NCBI GenBank assembly: GCA_963277665.1 | Contig: OY728122.1 | Span: 2,127,736,024 to 2,127,800,023, forward strand | DNA: 64,000 bases | Reading direction: 5' to 3' | Origin: Viscum album | Lineage: Eukaryota; Streptophyta; Magnoliopsida; Santalales; Viscaceae | Shown: positions 23,186-34,147 of the stretch, piece after piece | How positions within the stretch are numbered: the first letter of the stretch is position 1 | How the letters are laid out: each line of letters opens with the position of its first letter | Notes under the pieces: model-generated | The model's database searches: none | Told to the model about the DNA's origin: nothing | The model's input: only the letters and a program-made list of their open reading frames with translations | Translations under genes and position numbers: made by a program

Positions 23186-26100
23186 GAAGAAATTATTGAA
23201 ATTATTTAAGTTCATTTGAACGAAATAGATGTCCTCAACTATATGTGAAATCTTTTGATTTTTTAGCGTTTCATTGTTCTTATATACCTTATTCTTCTAA
23301 TATTTCTCCCACAAAATCATGAATTCAACTCCTCTCATTATTCTTCATCATTCTTTGAAGGGATCTGAATATAATTCTACTACTCTTCTTATATTTCATT
23401 GTCTTTAAGATCATTTATTCATTATATAAACTATACTACAATGGTACTTCATCCATTCGGGAAATTCATGGCTATCCTAACCAATTATTAATCTTCTTGT
23501 TCATCTAAAAAAGATGAAAAAACATTTTCTTCCTCTTGAAACATAGTATTCTTATAATTACATATGTGGATGAAATTTTTCACTATATATCTCTTCCAAT
23601 CAATGGATATTTATTTTATTATGGGTAACTAGAGTTACATATCCCTATTAATATTATATACCCATAAATATTTTATTCAATTTCCCTAGTGAATAATAAA
23701 CATTAACATTAATATTAACGAATTTACAATATTTATATTTTATAATAATTTACATAATATCATTTATCCCTCCCCTATTTTTTATTCAATGAAGTTCTAA
23801 AATATCAATATAAACATGTGTTTTGAGTTATGTTTTTTTATTTTAAATTATAAATGTTTTTTACATTATCAGTAGAATTGATCTATAATTCACAACCATG
23901 TCTTATTCTAATAAAAAAAACATACGTTGAAGTATTCAATACATTTATGATTATATACTAAATATTATAATATTATCCTATCATTATTTATTTAATGATT
24001 AATTTATGAATACTGTTTTGATTTACAAATCCAATATCATTTTCGCCAGCACACAAATGACAATATATAATTATTCAGTTAATGTTTAATATATATATAT
24101 ATATATATATATATTCAAGTATGAGTGTTTTATAATGAATCTCACTTTACCATGTCTCTCTCCTTATATATAAATCCATAATCAAGATATAAAAATCAAA
24201 AATTTATGGGAATTTTAGAATTTAATACCAAAAACTATCAAGATTTTATGTGTTTTTTATTTTAAATAACCTCCACATTTTTACTAACATTCCCATGAAT
24301 TCAGACCCTATATATTTATGTTAAAATTCAGTATGTCTATTATTTTCACAAAACTTCTCTTCTAGTTCATTAATGGAGATGTTCATGTGTATCACTTGAA
24401 ATAATTACATTTAATTACTTATACCTATACTAAATGTAAGGGAATTTAATGTCTGTCTAAGGATTAATCATTTTTACCATATCATAAATATGTTTGTTGA
24501 ATTGTAGATTTACATTATCTTATAAGTGAAATCATGAGTATTGTACATCTATTATGTGCTTGACATTCACCCACAACTACTTCATTCTATAAACAAGAAA
24601 ATGTGTTCAATCATTTTAACTCATGATCACCTAAACTACTCATTGTACCAATATATCACCCTTACATCATAAATGCCTTGGCTAAGAAGAACATGTGAAA
24701 AATAATATGAACATTCACTACTTTCAGTAACGGTAGATCTATGTTTTCCTTATGTTGAAGAATAATTTATCCTTATAGTCATAGTGGATCCCCATTTAAT
24801 GAGACTCACAATTTTTCTTTTCCTTTTGTGAGACACTAATGGAATATCCTCCTTCAAGGTTACAATCATGATAAACGCTTCCCAATTATAGTCATGGATT
24901 CATTATAGTCACTCCTGGATGTTTCAATAATATACTCATAGATTACTTATGATGATCATAAATTCCCATATTCATAGAAGATCCTTTCTCACCACAACCT
25001 TTGGAATCATTCATTATAATGGATTAAATTTATATACGTTAAAATCCTCAAATGGGAAATTGGATGAGTTGATGTGGTCCTAAATTCAATGGAACATTCC
25101 CCATCATTCATTCCCTAATAATATATCAAATTAATAATATATCTTACAAATTTACATTACCAGTTCTGAGCATGCAATTCTTCTTTAGGAATCCTATATT
25201 TTGGAAATTTTGCAACCCCACATTTTGGATCTTTATCTTATGTCATGAAATCCATGTACATGATATAGTCACATAACATACTAGTTTTGTTGGAAATTAT
25301 AATCCATTATACAAACCTTAAAATTTATATTTCCATGTTTAGTTGGATACTATGTGGTTGAGATAGTATCACACATTTATTGTTTAACCTTTTCCTTTTC
25401 TAATAATAGGATGGAACATTTTATACTAAATCTAATATATATTATTTTGTAAATATTATTTATAAAATTACGATTTCTTCTTCACATCATAAATTTCTTC
25501 TTTCAAAAAAATAAATTTTTAAAACTAATTTCTCATTTATTACACGATAATTAATCATCAGAATTATCAATATATATTCTTGAAAATATTTATGTTCATG
25601 GGAATTTTCATTTAACTGAAATCATGATAATACTGTTAAGTTATTCAGAAAAATACATCCATGAAGTCCTTTCTAATAATTACCTTATGTAAAATCATAG
25701 AAAACATGATATCTTCATCATCTCATCAACCATATTCCTTTTCGTCAATATATTGACATTCTTATGAAGCAATTCATAAAAAATAAATACAAATCACATT
25801 AAGTGTGATTAATAATACCCTCCTCTATATTTTTTGGAAATATATTCAAAAGGTTGTTTCAATTTATGCTGTCATAATTCATTATCTCCCCTATTCTCAT
25901 CAATCATTAATTTTATATAATCACCAATAAAAAAATACACACTGGTTCTGAACAGGATTTCCAATCATTCTTTGGAAATTTTCTATCAATCAACTGTATC
26001 CAATTATACATGATCCATTCGATGTTTATAGTAAAATATTATTTTATCTGTATAATGTATTTTTACTGTTTTAACTAAGCATGATTCCAAATGAATGGAA

Positions 26101-26285
26101 ATAACATAGAATATAACTTCAATATCTATAGAACATTTATTATATATTGAAAAATTCATAATTCCAATTTACATAACACATTTATTAAAATATTATGAGT
26201 AAATATATCAATTTTTTTTCTTTACTCATTTCAATTGACACGGTAATAAATTTCATGTACAAATAGTGGGATTAATAGTCTGGGT
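23186..26285. other. AT-rich region, possibly an LTR of a minus-strand element
   Basis: No coding frame or protein motif recognised. The right end reads, on the minus strand, AATAAATACCCAGACTATTA just after a purine tract. This resembles the element 1 LTR start (AATGACCCAGACTATTA). An LTR of a fifth, related element is therefore plausible, but no partner LTR was found. Confidence 0.3.
24089..24114. repeat. (AT)13 microsatellite
   Basis: An uninterrupted AT dinucleotide run. Confidence 0.95.
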
Positions 26286-26345
26286 ATTTATTCTAAATTC
26301 TCCCCTTATGGAATTAATTAAAAAATTTCTCCCCCTTTATATTAG
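26286..26345 (-). other. Two polypurine-tract-like runs
   Basis: On the minus strand AATATAAAGGGGGAGAAA (26326-26343) and TAAGGGGAGAAT (26297-26308) lie within 50 bp, next to a TACCCAGACTATTA sequence like an LTR start. This is the expected layout of a 3' end of a minus-strand element whose interior would run into the sequence broken by the insertion at 27032. Confidence 0.4.
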
Positions 26346-27026
26346 GAAAATAGTGTTTTTACAATAGAAGTTGGAGTAATTAATAAATACCCTTCAATAA
26401 AATGATCTTTTTGAATTTTCATTAATAAATATCATTATATGCAATGATAATTCTTGAATGTTCTTCAACATTTTTCACTTTTTTCCACATGATGTGAAGC
26501 GATACATGAACATTGTATTGGTTACGATCTTATAATAATGAATCTCTTGATTCATAATGTTGATTATATACCACAAATGTATATTTTATTTTTTTCAAAT
26601 CTATATTTGAACATTTAAAAATCATTATGAATGGTTAAATTCTTCTATTTATTCATTTAAAGTTAGATAGTTATGATAAAATACATATGGTATCATATTC
26701 ACATAATTTTATAGTGCTGTAAACCATTTCACTAACTCAGCCCCACTAGATAGTAAATTTCACCGTCAATTATTAACATTTACATCACAAATAGAAGAGA
26801 AATTATTTAAAGGAATAAGGTTTTACATCATCTTTGATAATTTTAATATAATGGTTTGAATTACTTTCTAGAACAATATTGTACACTCTTCATGGTTCCT
26901 CATCTAATTTACCCGATTGGATTAATAGTTGGATGGATAGATCATATCTTTGTTCTACTTCATTATTCGATAACTATTATTCACAATATAATTCTATATA
27001 TTAATTTTAAACTATATTAATGGTAA
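26346..27026. other. AT-rich flank, possible pol remnant
   Basis: No clear motif. A faint minus-strand resemblance to the integrase C-terminal end (PYVFYHNYL against HNVFHVSYL) near 26650 is too weak to call. It continues after the young insertion at 38979. Confidence 0.2.
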
Positions 27027-27031
27027 TTTAA
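27027..27031. repeat. Left target-site duplication (TTTAA)
   Basis: TTTAA immediately before TATAAGG. The same five bases follow the right LTR at 38974-38978. Five bp is the usual size for plant Ty3/Gypsy insertions. Confidence 0.85.
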
Positions 27032-28329
27032 TATAAGGCCCCAACCTTAAACCTTACTTAAACTTGAGTTATTACAAGATTACACATTGAGGATCTTTTC
27101 AGGTTTAGAGTTTTAGAGAATTAGATCATGAAACTTGCATTACATTTCACATTTAAACAAGGTGGTTACATAAAAGACAATATTTATTCTTCACATCAAT
27201 GGAAACCTATTTAAAATAAAACACGGATTCTTTCTTGACACATCCTTGACACTATCGTCACATCATGTACCTTTCCCTTGACCTGTGAAAAGCATTTCAA
27301 AAACTTGGGATGAGCATAAAAAGCTCAGTAAGGGTTATAAAAATATGGAAAGGAAACATGAGTTCATATATACATAAGAATGAAATCATACTTTACCCAT
27401 AAAACATAGGCATATCAAATCATGAATAAATCATAGAAAACATAAGACATAAAGGTAACTTGAGGCATTCATAACATTCTTACGTAGGGAGTAACCCTCT
27501 TGGTTACGTTTGGAATACCCATCACAGTATATTCCCTAAATCTCTTCGGAGAAACCTTAACGTTTCACTCCTTCGCGTTACCCAATGCATTGGAGAGCTA
27601 TAACGGGCTCACCCGCCCTTAGTTTATCACGGAACCAACCGTTCTTCATAACAATGCCCAAGGACCATAACATAATCGTATCACATAAAACATGCATAAA
27701 GGAAACATAGAATTTCCACATTTCAATCACAATATAACATTTTAGTATATTGAAATAATGAATCCATTCAAAAAGAAACCATTTCCAAAACCATTTAAAA
27801 CATTTAATAAAGAGATTTTTGAATCAAAGTGTCCCATACCACCTTGAAGCTTAAAAATTTAAACCATTAATATCCATATAAATAAATCCTTAAAACCATT
27901 TTGAAAACATGGATATTAATAAGAACAAATAATTAAAACATTTAAAACGATATTTTGGTTAAAGTGGTTTTACCAAAATTAGAGACACTTGAATACAACA
28001 ATTGAGGAATAACATTTAGTCAGAACTTTATAATATCATGAGAATAAATGGATTCATGATATAATACTCCAAAGGACAGTATATACACCATATAAGAGTG
28101 GATTGGTGCATAACAACAATGAACCCTCAATAGAAATGTCAAATGTGATGAAATCCCTTATAAAGAAGGTATCCTTAAATTAAGGACAAATCAATCTCAA
28201 AAATATGTGTGAAAAATATAAATACACCCAATATAAGTGGATATTAAGTGTAAAACAATAAAAGGTCATTCACACATATTCAATGGATGACATATTCAAT
28301 GACTACATGTTGAACCCAAAGAAATCGAA

Positions 28330-29130
28330 ATTGGGTTAAAAACTTCCCTTGACAGCCTAACGGCATCACATCAAAATGAGTTGATGAGAGATAAAAAGTG
28401 TATCTCATCACTTGGACATAAAATTTACATCAATAAGGATATATGATAACATATCCCAACATAACAATATGTAAATTAAAAGACCCAATAAAAGAAGTCT
28501 TTTAAAAAAAGAGAAGGGTGAAAGGTTCCCTTACCGACTTGGGTATCTTTCAAAACATACACCCCATGAAAGAAGGACAATAGATCATTGATGTAAATAC
28601 TCATAAACGAAAGTATATTACACAAAGAGTAGAATAATGGGTATTACATAAACCACTCAATGGAATTTGTGGCAAATGTAGAATAAATCTCACGTGAATA
28701 AAAGTGAGATGAAAAATACCTTACGAAAACTCAGCAGCCTAACGACACCACTTAAAACTTCCAAAATGGATTGATGAGATAAAATAGAGTATCCCATCAT
28801 ATTACAATAGAATTTACAGCAAGTGGAATATAAAAGAAAATCCCCCAACATAACAAATAGGAGCTTAAAAGAAGTGACACAAAGGAGAGTACTTAAAAAG
28901 AAAGAGAGAGGTTAGATCTCTTACGAAAGTTCGGCAGCCTAACGGCGCCACTCAAAACTTCCAAAATGGATTGATGAGAGAGAATAGGGTCTCTCATCAC
29001 ATGAAAATAAAAATTACAGTAAATGTAATATAAAAGATCATCCCAATAACAAGAAAGAGGAGCTTTAAAAGGAATGACATAAAAGCGTGTACTTAAAAAG
29101 AAAGAGAGGAGTAGGATCCCTTACCTCGGG
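28330..29130 (-). repeat. Diverged ~200-bp tandem subrepeats inside the LTR (left copy)
   Basis: The stretch CAGCCTAACG-C-(C/T)CAC followed by AAAATG-(A/G)TTGATGAGA occurs at 28353, 28735 and 28935. The unit-end motif C-CTTAC after a purine-rich run recurs near 28529, 28720, 28921 and 29122, giving spacings of about 191, 201 and 201 bp. One intervening unit has diverged beyond easy recognition at its start. Confidence 0.8.
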
Positions 29131-29948
29131 TCCGACTTGACTCGATCATTCTTTAATCTCCTGAATAATAAACTTGAGTTAATTTATAATTCCTTAAGAA
29201 CCTTTTTCAAGTTCATTATTAATTTTACACCACTTATTACCATGTCATAAACATTATGTAATCATTTAAGTTAATAATATTTGTTTTGCCGATATTTGGT
29301 TCTTAAGTCGAAAGTGGACTTCTTACAATTACATGTTGTTCATGTGGCCAAATGTTTATTATATCCAGAATTGTATTAATTATGTAGATATCATATATTT
29401 CATATATATCCAGTACATGCATGCATTTATAACATTACATAATCATTTAGAGGTAAGAAATGAAATGCACCGTTCATGGAGACGGTAATCCGTACGTACG
29501 CATGAACGCTACTTTCATTTCTATTTCGTATTTTATAGAATGTAATAATAATGATATAAAGGTATATTTTAATTTCAGTATAATATCATATATAATATCA
29601 TATTTCCATCCTTTGTACATCCCACATATGGTATTTAACGAATCAAATCACTTTGAGGGGGCGGTAGTCCGCACTTCCTTAAATGAAGATATCGCGTATA
29701 CCCATAATGGAAGCCATAAAGGTAAGACAAAAATGAAAAATACAGAAGCATAAATAAAACATAAACATATTATATATCATATATAAAAATAGTGACATCA
29801 TAATGGCCACCTTTGAAGGTGTTAAATGAGTATTGAACAATCATCATTTCGGGAGGCAGAATTTCACCATCCACGGAAACCGTATGTTCTTTAACCATTT
29901 GATGTATTTGTGTGAGAGTGTAGCTCGAATAAATCTTATTACAACATC

Positions 29949-30182
29949 CTAGTATATTGAAGATACTGGTTTTGTTACAAAAGAAGTAAATAAAAAGAGT
30001 TTAGGGGGTTGGAGAAGCAAAATAAAACAAATGAACATGAGAGAATGAATTACCTTTAAAAGTGTAACTCCTTTTGATTTGAGCCTAAAGGATTCCTTTG
30101 AAAGGATTATGCCCAAAGAGAATCCTCTAGGATGAGGAGAGGGATGTGGAGAGAGTAAATGGGCAGGGTTTGGCCGAGACAA
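29949..30182 (-). other. Sense-strand 77-codon open frame at the predicted LTR transcript start
   Basis: The ATG lies about 15 nt downstream of the predicted start of transcription. The product begins MSRPNPAHLL and has a hydrophobic stretch (SLMFICFILLL) near residue 50. The frame is kept in the other LTR (37066-37299) with four residue changes. No similarity recognised. It may be an upstream open frame in the retroelement leader or chance. Conservation between two LTRs of a young element is expected without selection. Confidence 0.25.
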
Positions 30183-30220
30183 AGGCTTGAGGAGTGTGTG
30201 AAATGAGGTAGAGGTGGGGG

Positions 30221-30230
30221 CCTTTTATAA
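30221..30230 (-). promoter_or_regulatory. TATA box, LARD-like element, left LTR
   Basis: TTATAAAAGG on the minus strand in a locally GC-richer context, identical in the other LTR. Predicted start of transcription is about 30198, just upstream of an ATG at 30182. In this 3' LTR copy it could drive read-out into flanking DNA toward lower coordinates. Confidence 0.7.
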
Positions 30231-30983
30231 GAGGAGAGGAGGGGCACTTTTGGAAAGTAAAGAAATATTACTTTATTTGAAAATGTGTTTCGGTTTCAAA
30301 AGGTCCCACATTGATATAATTCGTGGATAAGGTGATAAGGCTTCGAAATACACTCATCCAATAAGTTTTGGACATGTGTAGTTCATATATTTTACATTAT
30401 CTTTCCATTTTATTTAAATCGTCAAATAATGATGTCATCGCTGCATCATTATTATGTCATAAATAATTTAATTTATTTAATGTCTAAAAATTATAAAAAA
30501 AATACTATGATTTAGGAAATCTTTTTAGCTTTCCAATTAATATTTATAATAAAAAAGATGACTTGTATAACCCCACTTAAATTTTTTTTAGTAAAACATA
30601 TCATGTTTGTGTCAATTTTACTTTTACATTAAATAAAATGTTATTTATGTCATTTCCCAACCAAAGTGGATCCATGGGGTCCCCAAGTTGACCCATGGAT
30701 TTTCTCGGTCGGCCATGATACAATCAATGAGTGTAAGACATGTGTCAAGCTCATCTCATTTTATTAAAGCATTATTTTTACCTTAAACTACACTAATTAC
30801 CACTAATCGCGATTAAAAACTTAATAAGTTACTATTCACCAAAAAATTATTTTAATCTCATTGAACCAAATTTTACTTCTTAATGAAAACCATGTATGTC
30901 GGTTTTTTGAAAATCAAAACACAATGATGGCAAAATTTCATTTAAACGGAAAATCAGTTTTTATAAGTACCACTTAGTGGTTT

Positions 30984-31470
30984 CACTATTCATCAAAAAT
31001 TGAAGTTTTTTAGAAAAATCCCAAAAATTCACCCTAAGCTATATTTGATATTCTGAATTCAAAAATGAAGTCCGTTTTACAAAATTCAAAACATATAAGT
31101 CACATTAATTAATTTAATAATTAATTCCCGCTGTCATGACAAATAGCGTGTTTTATGAAACAATAAGTATCAAAAGATTGACACTAGTTTAAGTCTGATT
31201 TCAAAGTGAAATTGATTCCAACGACCACTATTGGATTTAATGGTAAAAATATATTATAATTTAACTTTAAAACCAATTCAAAAGATAATATAATCATATA
31301 AATAAATTAGATTAAAAAGTGGTTTTGAATTAAAATACAACATTTTACACTATTCATTAAAAAATGAACTTTATCGGAAAAATACCAAAAATTTACACAA
31401 AGTAAAATTTGATGTCCCGATTATAAAGAAGAGTTTTATTTGGTCCAAAAGAATGTATAATAGTGATCAA
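30984..31470. repeat. Imperfect direct repeat, 364 bp apart, inside the LTR (left copy)
   Basis: CACTATTCAT(C/T)AAAAA and about 100 following bases (gAAAAAT-CCAAAAATT-AC, then TTTGAT-T-C-GA) occur at 30984 and again at 31348. A partial third start (ACTATTCACCAAAAAA) is near 30831. The same layout occurs in the right LTR about 7117 bp higher. Confidence 0.65.
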
Positions 31471-31855
31471 AACTATTTTTAATGATAGTTCTCCATCAAA
31501 AGGCGATAAGTGAACCTTTAGTGAAAATTAGGGTATAAAAGCCTAAAATTGAATTCTTTCCGTATTTTATGCCTTTATCTTTTATTGGATAAATGTAAAA
31601 ACATTTAAAAACATATATAACCATATTTTAGTTACTTATATCCATTCCCTCCAACACAATAGCTACATGTTAACTACCATTTAAAATAATATTATTTTAT
31701 TATTAGAGTGCAACGTAAGATTCCCAAGAAACTCATTGTTGCGTGTTGGGTACGCCATCGAGCATAGCATCCCCTTTAAAGTCATATTAATATTTTATTC
31801 ACAAATATGGATAAATATGAAAATGTCATATTCTTTATTTACCTGGGGTGTTACA

Positions 31856-31870
31856 TCCTTCCCCACTTTT
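31856..31870 (-). other. Polypurine tract of LARD-like element
   Basis: On the minus strand AAAAGTGGGGAAGGA directly precedes TGTAACACC. The match to the expected position is exact. Confidence 0.9.
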
Positions 31871-33358
31871 GGGAATTGTGTCCTCGCAATTTTAAAATTG
31901 CGCTCGGAAACATCCTTGAACGTCCCACATCGGAACAAGAGTCGGTAAAACAATCACTTTAAAATAAAGAAAGATAAGCACAGAGGTCACCCGAGTTAAC
32001 CCATACTAGGATTCTAAGTATGAAAATATGGACATGGAGGAGAAAACATAGGGTCATGTTCCGATGGAGAGTGATAGAAAACATGTTTAGGAGAAAGTTA
32101 ACAATAAGAAAATCACAAAATTGTGATGGGTTAAACGGTGTTGGGTTCCCCAGTAAGAAAAGTTGATAGACAAAATTTTTGTTTTAAGTTAATTTTTATT
32201 GAGGAATTTATTCATAAGGAAGCATAATCACTTATCATGTTGACTTTCAACTTTTACTAGATTCCTTAGTCAAACTCATATTTTTTCCAAAAGACGAGTA
32301 TTTAGGGAGACTTGTTCGCATTAAGAGTACTATAATCAACTTCTAGAGAATCACCTAATCCCCAAAAGAGAACTATATACATCCCATGTATTTAGGCTTT
32401 AACCAAAACCAAAACCAAGAAGGTTAGTACAAGATCAGATAATCCAGAAAAGGATAACCCCTTATAAAAAGAAAATCTATTCTTAATCTCCAAAATTTGT
32501 CCAACAAAACCCAAAGTTCAACGAGGACCATCCAATAAACAATTTGTCCATAAAATTCTTCAAAGTAAACCAATATAAGATTGAAACCCAAATATTTGAA
32601 GGATTTAGTCACATAGTCTTCCAAGTTAAATCGTAACATTTATCTCCAAACAACATCAGTTGCTCCTAAAGTCTCACATTGAAAAGTAATTATCCTAATC
32701 ACATATCCTCCAAAATCAACTTACTCTTAATTCATAAAATCATATAACTAAAAAGAATCAGTCAAACTAACCAGGGACTTCACGTAGTCCAGTGGTAGGC
32801 GATAAATACCAGTCGCACTTTGGTTGTGGGTTCGATTCCCGCAGCATTGTCCGACGCGATGGGTTGTCACACGGTCTGCGTGTTGTCCTTTTTCCAAAAC
32901 TATATAATTCTCAAATCATTACCCAAAAAGGGATAAAATCATCAAAAATAACCATAAAATAATTTAACCTCAATTTTATCTCATGCCTTTTACTTCAATC
33001 ATAACATATGGTAACCCATAATTACCTCAAAAGTAAGGATCATATAAACCCAAATGGTTCTTTATAACTATGTCCACAAAAGAAAAGATAACTATTACTT
33101 GAATAAAATTTGCCTATATTAAACATCAGGGTTACACATAATATAAAAAGTCTTCTAATGTAACCCCATCATCAAAAGAGACTTAATACTCTTAAGAATT
33201 TCACCCTAACTCTTGAAGCCCTTATATGTTGACATCTTACTCATTCAACATTCTTCATGATCCATTATCCATTCCTTTCCAACTTATTCCGAAATACCTC
33301 TTTCCTACAAACAAAATCATGAATCATATCCTAAGATTCCAAAATAAGAAAACAATAG
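31871..33358 (-). other. Non-coding interior of the LARD-like element
   Basis: Where pol would be expected, about 1.5 kb contains no RT, RNase H, integrase or protease motif on either strand. It carries a SINE at 32774-32895. The 71-codon minus frame at 32424-32639 has no recognisable similarity. Codes for nothing that I can support. Confidence 0.7.
32774..32895 (+). mobile_element. tRNA-derived SINE, nested in the LARD-like element
   Basis: An internal RNA polymerase III promoter is complete: box A TAGTCCAGTGG at 32785-32795 and box B GGTTCGATTCC at 32829-32839, 33 bp apart. The T-arm still folds (GTGGG and CCCGC around TTCGATT), but the acceptor stem does not pair, so this is not a working tRNA gene. 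A tRNA-unrelated, CpG-rich tail ends in a short T run near 32888-32893, as in Au-like plant SINEs. It is much richer in G+C than its surroundings. No clear target duplication was seen. Confidence 0.7.
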
Positions 33359-33943
33359 TCATGAAATAGTACATACCTTTGATTGGTCATTGTCAGTTTC
33401 TTCATCCTCAATCGGAATGGCATTAGGTATTGGTAAACGAATATTGGTACGCTCTTGGTGACCCCATTAATGAAACTTCTTCACAGGACATGTGTTTGCA
33501 TAATGACCATGCACACCACATTTAAAACATTAAATTGATCCCTCAGAAAGAACTTCTTTCCCTTTCCTCGAGTCAACTGGATGCTTCCTTTTTCCATGGT
33601 AGGTTCTTGCTTTATGACCTTCATTTCCACATCTATAGCATATTTCTGTCCCTTTGAAACATTTTCCTAGGTGTTTCTTTCCACATCTTTGACACATAGG
33701 TTTTTGAACACACTTACCTTTATGATTATTACCTGTACTTCCGTAGGGATTTGTTTCTTGCATATATGATGCCTTAGAGAAATATCCAAGTTTTAGGTGG
33801 TCAATCATGACTCTAGATAGTTGGTTAAGGATAATCAAAAGAGTTCTCATTGCAGCTCCCATATCATTCAGTTGCTTGCTCAAAAAACTGTCACAGTTTC
33901 CTTCACATCCACTGTTACTTTGGTGCCTGCTAGATCCAGCCAT
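33359..33943 (-). pseudogene. Gag remnant with three zinc knuckles, LARD-like element
   Basis: Starts with ATG at 33943, about 200 bp after the PBS, in the natural position for gag, and is open for 137 codons. Knuckle 1 reads CQRCGKKHLGKC (C-x2-C-x3-H-x3-C, as in the first finger of many plant chromovirus Gags). Knuckle 2 reads CYRCGNEGHKART with Tyr where the last Cys should be. A TAA at 33530-33532 ends the open frame. In the same frame immediately after it comes knuckle 3, CFKCGVHGHYANTC (33488-33529), which is a perfect C-x2-C-x4-H-x4-C. Further stops lie at 33467 and about 33359. The capsid part expected before the knuckles is almost all missing: only ~80 residues precede them. So gag is internally deleted as well as interrupted. 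Confidence 0.88.
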
Positions 33944-34135
33944 TTACTAAAACCAAAAAGGTCAGTGTGAGTATATCAACAAAACCATCATGTACTAATG
34001 AGTAAGATAGACAATAAGATATACTTACACATTCACTTTATCTAAAACTAATACTCTTTCTGAAATCCTAACCATTATGGTAATTGTCAATTATGCTTAA
34101 ACAATACCCTAACCTCTAAAGTTATCTAAACCGAC

Positions 34136-34147
34136 CTCTGATACCAA
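34136..34147 (-). other. Primer-binding site of LARD-like element
   Basis: TTGGTATCAGAG on the minus strand, one base after the LTR end. It fits initiator-Met tRNA and is identical in type to the decayed sites of elements 1 and 3, so they share a priming mechanism. Confidence 0.92.

Larger units (their letters stand above)
27032..31855 (-). repeat. LARD-like element, 3' LTR (4824 bp)
   Basis: Near-identical to 34149-38973 over its full length. In element orientation U3 is at the high-coordinate end, the TATA box is at 30221-30230, and everything below about 30198 is R plus U5 (over 3 kb). It contains ~200-bp subrepeats, a ~364-bp direct repeat and several small hairpins. Open frames of 97 codons (plus strand) and 77 codons (minus strand) exist but show no known similarity. 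Confidence 0.95.

Noticed and set aside
29460..29753. 97-codon plus-strand open frame, repeated at 36577-36870
   Set aside because: It is present twice because it lies in both LTRs. The copies differ at seven bases, of which six change the residue, which is what neutral drift gives. It is antisense to the element and matches no family.
32774..32852. Functional tRNA gene
   Set aside because: Boxes A and B and the T-arm are good, but the acceptor stem does not pair and the sequence continues into a SINE-like tail.
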